From Roseateles aquatilis (GTDB lineage Bacteria; Pseudomonadota; Gammaproteobacteria; Burkholderiales; Burkholderiaceae_C): 64,000 nucleotides of DNA. This document shows positions 37,866-48,388 of this stretch, piece by piece (positions within the stretch are counted from its first letter, which is position 1; each line of letters starts with the position of its first letter). A program made the translations under genes and the position numbers. The notes below the pieces were generated by a model. It saw only the letters and a list, made by a program, of their open reading frames with translations. It ran no database searches and had not been told where the DNA came from. Location of the stretch: NCBI RefSeq assembly GCF_002205645.1, contig NZ_NIOF01000012.1, positions 1-64,000 on the forward strand. Reading direction: 5' to 3'.

Positions 37866-38274
37866 TTAGCGGGCTCCAGAGGGGCGTAAAGTTTCTTTTC
37901 GTGCGCAAGGCGCAAAAAGGCGCGCAAGCTTAACTTCAATAACCCCACATGAAGGTGGTCATGGCCTCCGTTCGTACGGCGGAATCGGCAGCTCGTCGCA
38001 GGAGGGGAACCGGGAGGGGATGGCGGGGGTGGTTTCGGGGTGGTTACATGTGGGTGGGGCCTGGCTGAGCACCCTTACCGAGGGTTGACCTGCGCAACAC
38101 GCGTTTCGCCCAGCCTCGTTGGGCGCCACTGCGTTGCCAGGATTGCGTCTACAACAGTTCCCGGTCCGACATACCAAAAACGGGTCAAAGATGACACTTC
38201 GCCCTATCAATCAGGGTCATTGCTGGCAAAACTCGACCTGAAAAGATCATCACCTCCAACTTCTGAGGTGAGAA
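37866..38274. other. 409-bp divergent region, no gene seen
   Basis: It must carry promoters for the RND operon and the EF-hand effector-like gene. No palindrome stands out. GC content falls across it from the efflux side to the effector side, marking the edge of the lower-GC pair. Confidence 0.45.
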
Positions 38275-39534
38275 ATGGCAAATCTTCGCGTCAATCAGTT
38301 CACCGACGGCGCCAGCGGGCACGTGAATGTGACCCTGACCTGCAGCAGCGGCACGTTCACGTTTGGCTCCAACCTTTCGCCACAGTCTGGCCCACAAGAT
38401 GAGAGGGAGGCAACGAGGCTGCGGATCATGGCGCACCCTGCGGACTACAGCTTCAAGGATCTACAGATATCCGACGATGCCTGCATTCGCGCGGTCGATT
38501 ATGCGCAGCGAACCATCGCGGCAGCGCGCTCGATGCCCGCCCCCAGTTATTCCCCTCTATGCGGGAACTGCGTGGATTTCGCGGACCTTCTGCTTATGCA
38601 TGTAGGACAATCGCCGTTCTCCATTGGAAACTTCTTGAAGAGTGGCTCACTCGCGGACAGCTATGCCGAGCTATCCCGCTTCATTTGCACAACCAACCGG
38701 GAGTCGCTCATGTATTCCACGCCTGACGCTCCGATCGGAATCTCGGACGGAAGCGCAGTGGAATCATTGTTCCAATCTACCTATGAACGAACGATGGATT
38801 GGGGATTCACTGGAGATCTCCTTCAAGCCATGGATGCTCTGCAGAATCAGATCGGCTTCTCAATCAACGAGCGCTTCTTCACCGACTTCTACGACGAATG
38901 GCTGGCCAATGGTGGTTCGCCCATTGCAATTGATCTGAATGGCGACGGCGTGCGAACAATCGCGCTTCCCGACTCCAACGTCAACTTCGACATCACAGGC
39001 GATGGCCTTGCGGAGCGGACTGCCTGGCTAGACAAAAACGATGCATTTCTGGTGCTCGACCGCAATGGCAACGGATTGATTGACAATGTCGGAGAGATGT
39101 TTGGAGGGCTATTGCGCGGAGAGGGTTATGCTGAACTCGCGCTGCTTGACGAAGATTCAGATGGCGCTCTTACCAGAATGGATTCGGGGTTCAAATCACT
39201 CGCTTTGTGGCGAGATGAAAACATGAACGGCCGCACAGACCCAGGCGAGTTGATAGACATGCGCGACGCAGGCATCGACTCTTTGAGCGTGAGATATCGA
39301 TCCACTTCGGATGTCGATCACGGAAACCTGATCGGAGAGCGTTCAGAAGCGTCAGGTTCTACAGTGCGGGATATGGCCGACATCTATTTTCAGTATTCTC
39401 GCCAACGACAACACACCGACAATAGATCAACTTCAGACGAAACCGCCATGGCGAATCATCGGATCGTAGGCAGTCATGTACCCACAGACACACTGCAGAT
39501 CAACCACTCGGACACTGCAATTCTTGCCATTTAA
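38275..39534 (+). CDS. permuted NlpC/P60-like domain plus RTX-type EF-hand module (effector-like)
   Basis: 419 aa, ATG at 38275 behind GAGGTGAG. The N-terminal ~140 residues show GHVNVTL (H16) followed later by CGNCVDFADLLLMHVG (C96, C99). The order His then Cys is that of permuted NlpC/P60-like amidases, LRATs and YiiX-type hydrolases. Residues about 213-345 have SPIAIDLNGDGV, FDITGDGLAERTAW, LVLDRNGNGLIDNVGEMFGG, DEDSDGALT and DENMNGRTDPGEL, the calcium-binding module usually found at the end of huge RTX/FrpC-like proteins. There is no signal peptide and no GGxGxD nonapeptide series. Lower GC than its neighbours. Function unproven; a peptidoglycan- or lipid-directed toxin is inferred. Confidence 0.65.
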   Translation: MANLRVNQFTDGASGHVNVTLTCSSGTFTFGSNLSPQSGPQDEREATRLRIMAHPADYSFKDLQISDDACIRAVDYAQRTIAAARSMPAPSYSPLCGNCVDFADLLLMHVGQSPFSIGNFLKSGSLADSYAELSRFICTTNRESLMYSTPDAPIGISDGSAVESLFQSTYERTMDWGFTGDLLQAMDALQNQIGFSINERFFTDFYDEWLANGGSPIAIDLNGDGVRTIALPDSNVNFDITGDGLAERTAWLDKNDAFLVLDRNGNGLIDNVGEMFGGLLRGEGYAELALLDEDSDGALTRMDSGFKSLALWRDENMNGRTDPGELIDMRDAGIDSLSVRYRSTSDVDHGNLIGERSEASGSTVRDMADIYFQYSRQRQHTDNRSTSDETAMANHRIVGSHVPTDTLQINHSDTAILAI

Positions 39535-39547
39535 AGCCAACAGATCT

Positions 39548-40114
39548 ATGAACAGAATAAACATCTTCGGCGCTCGAGTCGTGCTTGCTGTCATGGCCCT
39601 CTTGCCCGGAATCGCCTGCTCATCGACAGACCGCTTCGCTGTCGCAATGAGCATCACCGACGCCATGCAACAGGCGGCGGCGTTGAAGATATCGGGCAGA
39701 AACTACAGCGACAGTCAGGCGGATGCGATCAGGAATGCAAAAGGGGCTGAATTCAAGAAGATATTCAGCGACCTGCCCGAGGCTGCACTCTGCTCGGATC
39801 AGCAGACCGGCCAGGACTGGCTCGCCAACCGGTGCAAGTTGCTCGCGACCGAAAGCAGCGTCGACGCCTGCGCAAAAGACAACGGCTGCATTCGCTTGAG
39901 GTTCGCGGCCTTCGCGCGCGACCCGGCGATCATGGCGTCAATGAAGGAGGCCGTATCCGCTCCTCTGAAGTTTCTCCCCGCCGCGGCGCCGGTGGACGCC
40001 CATACGCCCGGCCTCTCGCTGTCCACTCGTTCGGCTGTGAGCGCGGCACGCAAGGCCAGGCCCGGCCGGGAACTGAAAGCGCTGGACGACGGCACCTTCC
40101 AGCTCACGTACTAG
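39548..40114 (+). CDS. small exported protein, candidate immunity partner
   Basis: 188 aa from the ATG at 39548, 13 bp after the upstream stop. The N-terminus VVLAVMALLPGIACSSTDRF is a signal peptide; GIAC is a poor lipobox, so lipidation is uncertain. The mature part has four Cys residues (in EAALCSDQQTG, ANRCKLL, DACAKDNGC), suggesting disulfides, and a helical region NYSDSQADAIRNAKGAEFKK. No family recognised. Position, size and export match immunity proteins that protect the periplasm from a neighbouring cell-wall or membrane toxin. GC rises toward its 3' end. Confidence 0.6.
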   Translation: MNRINIFGARVVLAVMALLPGIACSSTDRFAVAMSITDAMQQAAALKISGRNYSDSQADAIRNAKGAEFKKIFSDLPEAALCSDQQTGQDWLANRCKLLATESSVDACAKDNGCIRLRFAAFARDPAIMASMKEAVSAPLKFLPAAAPVDAHTPGLSLSTRSAVSAARKARPGRELKALDDGTFQLTY

Positions 40115-40171
40115 CGCGAGAGCCGCTAATCTGCCGGCCTCTTCCACCGTGTCGCCATCAGGAGGCCCCGC

Positions 40172-40564
40172 TTGTTCTCTCATGTCTTCATCGGCGTCAG
40201 CGATTTCGAGCGCGCCCTCGCCTTCTATTCACCGCTGATGTCGGCGCTCGGGATCCAGCAGCGATTCTGCGATCCAGGCCGTCCGTGGGCCGGCTGGCAA
40301 TCCTCGCCGCGGCCGCTGTTCCTGATCGGCCGCCCTTTCGATGAATCGATGCACGCGCCCGGCAACGGGCAGATGACGGCATTCCTGGCGGAGAGCCGGG
40401 CCGTCGTAGACCACGCCCACGCGGTGGCCGTGGCCCATGGCGGCCAGTCCGAAGGCGCGCCCGGCTTGCGGCCGGAGTATCACGCGGACTACTACGGCGC
40501 CTACTTCCGCGATCCGGATGGCAACAAGCTCTGCGTGGCGTGCCATTCAGCGGAGGCCCGCTGA
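40172..40564 (+). CDS. VOC/glyoxalase-family protein
   Basis: 130 aa. The start is a TTG at 40172, decided by a perfect AGGAGG six bases before it; the nearby ATG is out of frame. The protein begins FSHVFIGVSDFERALAFYSP, with the first metal His at residue 4, and ends YYGAYFRDPDGNKLCVACHS with the Glu/His region of the vicinal-oxygen-chelate fold. Members include lactoylglutathione lyases and antibiotic-resistance proteins; the substrate here is unknown. Single gene. Confidence 0.85.
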   Translation: MFSHVFIGVSDFERALAFYSPLMSALGIQQRFCDPGRPWAGWQSSPRPLFLIGRPFDESMHAPGNGQMTAFLAESRAVVDHAHAVAVAHGGQSEGAPGLRPEYHADYYGAYFRDPDGNKLCVACHSAEAR

Positions 40565-40636
40565 TTCAAGGTCGATCGCGTCTCTGATGAGGAGGATGAA
40601 GGGATAGCGAATCGACCTTCCGCGCGCCAGCCCGGC

Positions 40637-41017
40637 TCAAGGGGTCACGCCTGAAGCCGCGGGGTTCTTCTGACCAGGCTCGTTGAGCTGCCGCGCGCCC
40701 GCGCTGTCCGGCGCGAAGCGCGGATCGCCTGGCGCCAGATGCGATTGATAGACGAGGGTTCCCGCGCACACCGTCGCGGCCACCAACACCCGCGTTCCCA
40801 TCGGCAGCACGCCGATCGGCAGCCAACGCGTCGCGGCGAGCAGCATGAAGGCAATGACCGCGAATCCAAGGCCCATGCCCAACCATCGCTGCACTTCGAC
40901 GGTCGCCACCTCTTGATTCAGCGCGCTCGTCTTCCAGATCGCGTAATAGACACCCGTCGCGATGATCGCGGCGGCCATTACTGCCACGCGAATGCCGTTG
41001 TTGATGGTGCTGGTCAT
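40637..41017 (-). CDS. small membrane protein, hypothetical
   Basis: 126 aa from ATG 41017 (133 from 41038). Three hydrophobic segments: VAVMAAAIIATGVYYAIW, LGMGLGFAVIAFMLLAATRW and VLVAATVCAGTLVYQSHLAP. The loop carries NQEVATVEVQRW and the tail is polar (PDSAGARQLNEPGQKNPAAS). No family recognised. It is separated from the gene upstream by 98 bp in the same direction. Confidence 0.65.
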   Translation of the reverse strand: MTSTINNGIRVAVMAAAIIATGVYYAIWKTSALNQEVATVEVQRWLGMGLGFAVIAFMLLAATRWLPIGVLPMGTRVLVAATVCAGTLVYQSHLAPGDPRFAPDSAGARQLNEPGQKNPAASGVTP

Positions 41018-41115
41018 GGCCGCTTCCAAGGATTCCAATTGCTCGATGGGGGCGGATTCTGCCTTGGGGGCTCGCAGCGAGTTTTCTGGAGGGCGCTGTC
41101 GGCGCCCCTCTCACC

Positions 41116-41568
41116 TCACTTGAACTTCAACTCCTGCAGCAGCATCGAACTGCCGATCTCGCGGAACTCGAATCGGTCGCCTGATTCCTTCTGCATCTGC
41201 GCTTCGGTCTTCTTCTTCCACGCCAGGTACTCGTCACCGCGCTTCTCGCCTTCGGGGCCGCTGGGCAGGCGCTCGGTCATGACGAGCAGGTACAGGTCGG
41301 GCTCGCCCTTGCGCGGGTAGACGTTACTCAGCACCGTGTACGACTTGATCCAGCCCTTGGACTTCGCGAACTCCTGGTCCGCCTTCCACTGCGTGGCCAG
41401 AAAGCCGGCGTAGGTGAAGGCGCCACCGTCCTTCAAATGCACGCCCGTGATCTCCCAATACTCGCCCATCACCATCGGCCAATCGCCAGCCAGTGCGCCG
41501 GTCGGCGTCATCAAGGGAACGAGAGAGACGCTCGCGGCCAGCAAAGCCTTCATGACGATCTGCTTCAT
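41116..41568 (-). CDS. periplasmic hypothetical protein
   Basis: 150 aa from the ATG at 41568. A signal peptide (ALLAASVSLVPLMTPTGALA, cleavage before GDWPM) leads a domain with EYWEITGVHLKDGGAFTYAG, ATQWKADQEFAKSKGWIKSY and NVYPRKGEPDLYLLVMTER, ending in a helix. This pattern resembles uncharacterised small exported proteins of Lysobacter/Xanthomonas and Burkholderiales. The number of aromatic and charged residues suggests a folded alpha/beta domain. Function unknown. Confidence 0.7.
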   Translation of the reverse strand: MKQIVMKALLAASVSLVPLMTPTGALAGDWPMVMGEYWEITGVHLKDGGAFTYAGFLATQWKADQEFAKSKGWIKSYTVLSNVYPRKGEPDLYLLVMTERLPSGPEGEKRGDEYLAWKKKTEAQMQKESGDRFEFREIGSSMLLQELKFK

Positions 41569-41729
41569 CGCATCCTCCATTCGGGGGTCGGGTCGAGGAG
41601 CCGAAAGTAACAGGTCGTTGCTGTGCTGAAAGCCCCTAGATCGTTGACCTCACGACCGTCGCGGCGCTGTCACCACCCCGCAACCTCCAGCAAAGAACAT
41701 GACACGCATCCCTCACCTTGATCGCTGTC

Positions 41730-42932
41730 ATGTCGCTCTTCACCGTCACGCCTTCACCCCTGCCCGTCCGCCGCGCGCCGCGCCTGGCGCTTCTGGCGCT
41801 CACCGCCGCCGCGCTGCTCGCCGGCTGCAACAACGATGACGACGAGACAAGCACCGACGTCACCATCTCCAGCCTGCGCCTGATCGGCCAGCAGGTGCTG
41901 CCGCGGCGCATGGAGTACCAGGGCACCGTCGTGGGCGGCCTGTCCGGCATCGACTACGACGCCAAGTCGGACAGCTACCTGCTCATCAGCGACGACCGCA
42001 CGACGACCGACTCGTCCAACGCGCCGCGCATGTACACGGCCAAGCTGACCTTCGACGCGAGCACCTTCAGCGCGGTGCAGTTCACCGGCGTGGTGACGAT
42101 GAAGCAGCCCGACGGCAGCGTCTATCCGAAGGTGCCCGACGCCAAGGTCGCCGATCCGGAGTCGGTGCGCATCGACCCCGTCAACGGCAACTACGTCTGG
42201 CTCAGCGAGGGCGACCGCACGCTGACCAGCACGCCGCAGCGCATCATCAATCCCTTCATCCGCGAAGTGACGCCACAGGGCACGCACGTCCGCGAATACG
42301 CGCTGCCGTCGATGTTCACGATGAGCGCCAACAACACCGGCCCGCGCGGCAACCTGGTCTTCGAGGGGCTGAGCTTCTCGCCGGACATGAAGTCCGCCTG
42401 GGTGTTGATGGAAGGCGCGCTGCTGCAGGACGGCAACGCGCCGACGACGACCACCGGCAGCGCGTCGCGCCTGACGCGCTTCGACCGTGCCAGCGGCCAG
42501 GCCAACGCGCAGTACCTCTACCCGATCGAGAAGGTGCAGGCGACGCCGGTGCCCGCAGACGCGTTCACCGTCAACGGACCGACCGAGATCCTCGCCCTGT
42601 CCGCGACTCGATTCCTGGTGCTGGAGCGCAGCTTCTCGGTCGGTGTGATCGGCAACCAGGTGCGGCTCTACGAGATCGACACCGCCGCCGCCACCAACGT
42701 GCTCACCGCGGCCTCGCTGACCGGCGCGACGCCCGTCACCAAGCGCCTGGTTCTGGACTTCGAAACGCTGAAGACGCAGCTTGGCGGCATCGCCAACCTG
42801 GAAGGCATCACCTTCGGCCCGAAGCTCGCCAACGGCCGTCGCAGCCTGGTCGTCGTGGCCGACGACAACTTCCCGACCGCCGACTCGGCGACCGACCGCA
42901 ACCAGATGCTGGTCTTCGAGATCCAGCCCTGA
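41730..42932 (+). CDS. esterase-like/phytase-type lipoprotein
   Basis: 400 aa, ATG at 41730. A basic leader and a lipobox LLAGC (about residues 29-33) give an outer-membrane or periplasmic lipoprotein. The mature part has VVGGLSGIDYDAKSDSYLLI, a propeller-like body, DPESVRIDPVNGNYVWLSEG, GNLVFEGLSFSPDM and ANLEGITFGPKL. These are typical of the 'esterase-like activity of phytase' family, six-bladed propellers near phosphate and phytate metabolism. Enzymatic activity in this group is poorly shown. It stands alone, with a weak ribosome site. Confidence 0.85.
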   Translation: MSLFTVTPSPLPVRRAPRLALLALTAAALLAGCNNDDDETSTDVTISSLRLIGQQVLPRRMEYQGTVVGGLSGIDYDAKSDSYLLISDDRTTTDSSNAPRMYTAKLTFDASTFSAVQFTGVVTMKQPDGSVYPKVPDAKVADPESVRIDPVNGNYVWLSEGDRTLTSTPQRIINPFIREVTPQGTHVREYALPSMFTMSANNTGPRGNLVFEGLSFSPDMKSAWVLMEGALLQDGNAPTTTTGSASRLTRFDRASGQANAQYLYPIEKVQATPVPADAFTVNGPTEILALSATRFLVLERSFSVGVIGNQVRLYEIDTAAATNVLTAASLTGATPVTKRLVLDFETLKTQLGGIANLEGITFGPKLANGRRSLVVVADDNFPTADSATDRNQMLVFEIQP

Positions 42933-42998
42933 TGCGCGGATGCTGACGCCGGCGCCCCGGACGGTCCGATGGCGACGGGCCGTCCGGGGCTGCTCGCC

Positions 42999-43223
42999 TT
43001 AAGTCAGACGCCGGAACTGCAGCGCCTGGATCAGCGTCGCATCCCCTTCCCGCGTCAGGGTCTGCCGCACCACTTCGGCGCGGCCGTCGGCCGCCAGCCG
43101 CTGGATCTCGCGCGCCGCGCTGTCGAAGACCAGGGGATGCTCCAGCCCGGAGCCGGCATGCGGGAGCTCGGTGAGCTCGCCGGGCGAGGAATCGAGGAAC
43201 ACGTCCATGGCGATGGAGTTCAT
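42999..43223 (-). CDS. small hypothetical protein
   Basis: 74 aa from the ATG at 43223, with AGAGGT upstream. The sequence has MDVFLDSSPGELTELPHAGS and VVRQTLTREGDATLIQALQF and no membrane segment or signal. No family recognised; it may be a short stress or regulatory protein. Codon use fits the genome. It is divergent from the DUF1090 gene. Confidence 0.5.
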   Translation of the reverse strand: MNSIAMDVFLDSSPGELTELPHAGSGLEHPLVFDSAAREIQRLAADGRAEVVRQTLTREGDATLIQALQFRRLT

Positions 43224-43463
43224 GAGGACCTCTGCTGTTTTGGGCAACCCTGCCACTCTATGCTGCAGCGCAGCAACTTCAATGCGGGTTGCATCAAGTT
43301 TCATTGCCGCGCCCGCTGGCGGGCGATGAGCGACCGCCGGGCCCCTGGCCCGAGCACGCCCCGCATCGTTCCCGGCAGCCGGCACGACGCCGGCGCCCAA
43401 GCCTCTCATGACCCGGCCGTCCTCGCCTATCCTGGGGTTTCCCAATCACCCGAAGGAGCCGCG

Positions 43464-43841
43464 ATGAAACGACCGCCCCCTGTGCTGTTGCTGCTCGCGC
43501 TGGCCGCCCCGGCCTTCGCCGCCGAGCCCGGTCCCGCCTGCGCCGCCAAGCGCGCCAGCATCGAGACGCAGATCACCGAAGCCAAGGCCCACGGCAACAA
43601 GCCGCAACTGGCCGGCCTGGAGCGTGCGCTGCGGGCCACGAAGGCCCATTGCACCGATGAAGGCCTGGCGCGCGAGCGCGAGGCCCGCATTCGCAAGGCG
43701 CAAAAAGAGGTGACGGCCCGTGAGGCCGACCTGGCCAAGGAGCAGCAGGACGGCAACGAGAAGAAGATCGCCAAGCGCAGCGCGAAGCTGGACGCCGCCC
43801 AGCGTGAGCTGGAGGAAGCGCAGAAGCCGCTCGAACGCTGA
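43464..43841 (+). CDS. DUF1090 periplasmic protein
   Basis: 125 aa, ATG at 43464 with GAAGGAG upstream. A signal peptide ending APAFAAEP is followed by CAAKRASIETQITEAKAHGN, LAGLERALRATKAHCTDEGL and a long charged helix (KEVTAREADLAKEQQDGNEK). The two Cys and the highly charged C-terminal helix are typical of DUF1090 proteins (YqjC-like in E. coli), of unknown role. Right next to the zinc cluster, but no evidence ties it to it. Confidence 0.88.
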   Translation: MKRPPPVLLLLALAAPAFAAEPGPACAAKRASIETQITEAKAHGNKPQLAGLERALRATKAHCTDEGLAREREARIRKAQKEVTAREADLAKEQQDGNEKKIAKRSAKLDAAQRELEEAQKPLER

Positions 43842-43881
43842 CACGCATGACTTCAGGAAGGAGGCTCGACGCTTAAGTGAT

Positions 43882-43895
43882 AATGCATTCGCATT
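43882..43895. promoter_or_regulatory. Fur/Zur-type box before the TonB receptor
   Basis: AATGC-ATTC-GCATT, a perfect 5-4-5 palindrome (6-bp arms TAATGC/GCATTA when extended), 20 bp before the TonB gene start. The AT-rich surroundings stand out in this GC-rich DNA. The design is the same as at 50356. Confidence 0.65.
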
Positions 43896-43914
43896 AACGT
43901 TTAAGCATCGAGAC

Positions 43915-46121
43915 ATGACTTCACCCCTGCACGCCCGCCCTTTCCTCCGCCTCCCGGCCCGTCTCCAAACCCGCCGCCCGACGTCCGCGCCCGCGCTGAG
44001 CCCCCTTGCCCTGGCCTTGGCCCTGTGCGGGCAGGCCGCCCAGGCCCAGGACGTCGACCCCACCCGCACCGCCGCCGCCGAGGAAACCCGCTCGAACGAC
44101 GATCGGGCGCGGGCGCTGCATCGCGTGGAGGTCAACGGCCGCGGCGGCGCCGCCAGCGCCCGCCAGCCGGGTGACCGATCCGAGCTGACGCTCAAGCCGG
44201 GCGCGCTGCCCACCGCCGTGCAGCACATCAGCGACGAGGACATCAGCAACACCAACATCGGCCGCGACATCTCCAACGTGTTCCGGCGCGTGCCCGGCGT
44301 GCTGGCCAACAACATCGACCAGGGCGAGACCGGCAACGGCTTCCGCATGCGCGGCTTCGCGACGCAGGGCACGCATGGCGCCGACACCGCCGTCTACGTC
44401 GACGGCGTGCCGCAGAACGTGCCCTCCAGCCAGGGCGGCGCGGGCCACGGGCCGGTGTTCCTGGAATGGCTGACCGGCGACATGATCGGCGGCATCGACG
44501 TCGTCAAGGGGCCGATCTCCGCGCTCTACGGCGACCAGAACCGTGCCGGTGCCGTGGACATCCGCACGCGCGACGGCGGTGCCGCCACCCCCTCCAGCAT
44601 CAGCGTCGGCCTGGAAACCTACGGACTGCGCCGCACATCGCTGGTGTTGTCCAACACGCTGGCCACCCACGTCGCGCCGATCGATTCGCTGCTGATCGCC
44701 GACCTCTACCGCAACGACGGCTACCGGCGCGCCTCCTCCACCGATCGCGACACGCTGTTCTGGAAGCTCTCCACCCGCCTGGACGACGCCCGCTACAGCC
44801 TGCGCTTCACCCGCTACGTGGCCGACTTCCAGGCCGCCGGCTACCTGCTGCTGCCCGACCTCGACAAGGGTCTGGATCCACGCTCGACGCAGGCGGACAA
44901 CCCCGGCTTCGGCAACGCGCGCCGCAGCAGCCTGGTCTTCAACCGCGCGCCCGCCGACGGTGAAGGCGGTTGGTACGCCACCGCCTACGCGGAGACCCTC
45001 GAGCGCACGCGGGGCATCACCACCAGCGCCACGCAGCACACGGTCGGCGTGGACGACCGCGACATCTTCGGCGCCCGCCTGTCCAACAACGTCCGGCTGG
45101 GCGACGACGCCGCGCTGATCGTCGGCGCCGAGGCGCGCCGGGATCGCGGCGACGCCTACCGCCGCATCGACGTCAACCGCGCGCCGAGTGCCAACTACGT
45201 CAACGCGCAGGATCTGGACCTGCTCACCTACGGCGTCTTCGCGCAGGGGCAATGGCGGCCCGCGCGCGACGTCAAGCTCAGCGCCGGCGTGCGCCATGAC
45301 CGCTTCGACTACGACATCGACAACCTCAAGCTGCCCGCGGCCAGCACAACCTATCGCCGGGGCGTCACCACGCCCAGGATCGGCGCGTCCTGGACGGTGA
45401 TGCCGGAGCTGGAGCTCTTCGCCAACGTGGCGCAGGGCATGCGATCGCCAGCCGCGGAGCAGATCAGCGGCAGCGGCGCCACCGGGCCGCTGGGCGCCGC
45501 CGGAGGCATCGTCAGCGCCGTGGCGCCGAGCAAGGTGCGGTCGTACGACCTGGGCTTCACCACCGCGCCGCTGGCGGGCTGGACGGCGTCCGGCTCGGCC
45601 TACTACATCCAGAACAGCGATGAGATCGTCGGCCAGCCCGACGGGTCCTTCAAGTCGGTCGGCGACACCACGCGCAAGGGCTTCGAGCTGGAAACGCGCT
45701 GGCAAATCAGCGGCTCGACCCGTCTGTATGCCAGCCTCGGCCGCATCCTCGAAGCCAAGGTGAACAACCCGGCCGCCAACACCGGCGCGCAGCTGTCGGT
45801 GCCCGGCCGCCAGCTCAAGGGCGGCATCCAGCACCGCCGGGCGCTGGGCGACGGCCAGCTGACGCTGAACGCCGATGCCTACCTGATCTCCGACATCCCT
45901 TACTACGTCGGCACGCCCGCCACCCAGGAGCGCGAGATGCCGACCTACATCCGCTACGACCTGCGCGCCAGCTACGACTGGCGGCAACTGCAGATGTCGG
46001 TCTACGCCGTGCTGCAGCCGCAGCGCTTCGGCACCGAGATCGCCTACGGCAGCGCGGCCGGCCTGATGATCTCGCCGGTACCGCGCGGCACGGTCGGCGC
46101 GTCGCTGCGCTACTTCTTCTG

Positions 46122-46122
<1 letters not shown>
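43915..46122 (+). CDS. TonB-dependent outer-membrane receptor, probable zinc/metallophore uptake
   Basis: 735 aa, ATG at 43915. A long signal region ends QAAQAQD (about residue 44). The plug domain has DISNVFRRVPGVLANNIDQG, GFRMRGFATQGTHGADTAVY and GGIDVVKGPISALYGDQNRA. The rest is the 22-strand barrel, ending SLRYFF with the C-terminal aromatic of outer-membrane proteins. It feeds a metal or metal-chelate through the outer membrane with TonB energy. A Zur/Fur-like box overlaps its promoter, and the ATPase gene starts inside its stop (TGATG). The ligand is inferred from the zinc cluster; a siderophore-like role cannot be excluded. Confidence 0.85.
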
Positions 46123-46984
<862 letters not shown>

Positions 46985-46988
<4 letters not shown>

Positions 46989-48388
46989 TCGCCGCCGTCA
47001 CGCTCGCCGAGACCCGCGCGCTGCTGCGCGACGGTCGATTGTGGGGACTGGGTCTCGCGCTGATGCTGCTGTTCGTCGTGATGCTGGCCACCGCGTCGCA
47101 ACAGCGGCAGCGCGCGGAGCAGGAACGCCATCAGGTGGAGCTCGCCGCCCGCGCGCAATGGGACCATCAGGGCGAGAAGCATCCGCACCGCGCGGCCCAC
47201 TTCGGCCTCTACGCCTTCAAGCCCCGGTCCGCGCTGGCGAGCCTGGACCCCGGCATCGACGCGCATGCCGGCCAGGCGCTGTGGCTGGAGCCGCACAAGC
47301 GCAACCTGGCCTTGTTCGCGCCCGCCGTCGATGCCGCGCCATCGCTGGGACTGGGCGATCCCGTACCGGCGTTCATCCTGCTGGCGCTGGTGCCGCTGCT
47401 GGTCGTCTTGCTCGGGCACGGCTCGGTCACGCGAGAGCGCGAGACGGACACGCTGCGCATGCTCCACGCCTGCGGCATGCCAGGGCGCCCGCTGCTGGTG
47501 GGCAAGTGGCTGGGCCTGTCCGCCGGTCTGGCGATCGTGCTCGCGCCAGCGCTGGCAATGGGCGCGTGGCTGATCGTCGACCGCCACAACGTCCTTCAGG
47601 CCGCGCTGCTGCTGGCGGCGCTGGTGACCTACCTCGGCATCTGGGCGGCGCTGACCGTCCTCGTATCAGCTCGATGCCAGACCTCGCGCGGCGCGCTGCT
47701 GGTCCTGATCGCGCTGTGGGTGGGTGCCGTCTTCGTCGTGCCGCGCCTGGGCGCCGCGATCGTCGAGCGCATCGACCCGCTGCCCACCGGCGAGGCGTTC
47801 TGGTCCGCCATCCATCGCGACATCGAGCAGGGCCTGCCCGGCGACAGCGACGCCCGCCAACGCCTGAAGGCCTTCGACGCCCGGCTGCTCACGGAACATG
47901 GCGTCACGCGGCCGGAGGATCTGCCCGTGGGCGCCAACGCCAGGCGGCGCCTGTTCCGCGACGCCTACGCGACGCGAATCCACGCCCTGCACTTCTCCCG
48001 ACTGTGGAACACCCAACTGCGGCAACAGGCGTTGCTGCGCGGCTTGACGGCCGTCAGCCCGTTCCCGGCGATGCAAGGCGTGAGCGCCGCGCTGGCCGGC
48101 ACCGACCTCGCCCATCGGCGCGACTTCGAGGACGCCGCCGAGCGCTACCGGCAGCGCTTCACCACGCTGATGGACGAATGGGACGCCCAGGCCACGCGCG
48201 GCGTGGTGTCCTACGAGACGCGCTACGCGGGCGATGCGCAGTGGCAGGCGATGCCGCCGCTGCGTTACGCGGCGCCCGGCGTCCGTTTCGCATTGAATGC
48301 CGCCGGCCCGGACTTCGGCGTGCTCGCGCTGTGGCTCGCCGCCGCGCTCGGCGGCCTGCTGCTGAGCGCAAGAAAGCTGACGCCATGA
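46985..48388 (+). CDS. ABC-2 type permease, DUF3526
   Basis: 467 aa. The first membrane helix (residues about 18-32, LGLALMLLFVVMLATASQQ) precedes a large periplasmic loop with HRAAHFGLYAFKPRSALASL, the DUF3526 hallmark, then five or more membrane helices (VPAFILLALVPLLVVLLGHG; LSAGLAIVLAPALAMGAWL), and again a long extracytoplasmic segment before the last helix (FGVLALWLAAALGGLLLSAR). It forms a transporter with the ATPase at 46122 and the next permease. The system's substrate and direction are unknown. Confidence 0.85.

Noticed and set aside
33813-37889. 1358-codon open frame on the plus strand across the second RND operon
   Set aside because: Mirror of the well-supported RND pump and adaptor genes. 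High GC keeps the antisense frame open; its protein is His/Arg/Gln-rich and unlike any family.
43842-43914. Cobalamin or other riboswitch before the TonB gene
   Set aside because: The leader is only ~70 bp and shows a Fur/Zur-type palindrome; there is no room for a B12-riboswitch fold.
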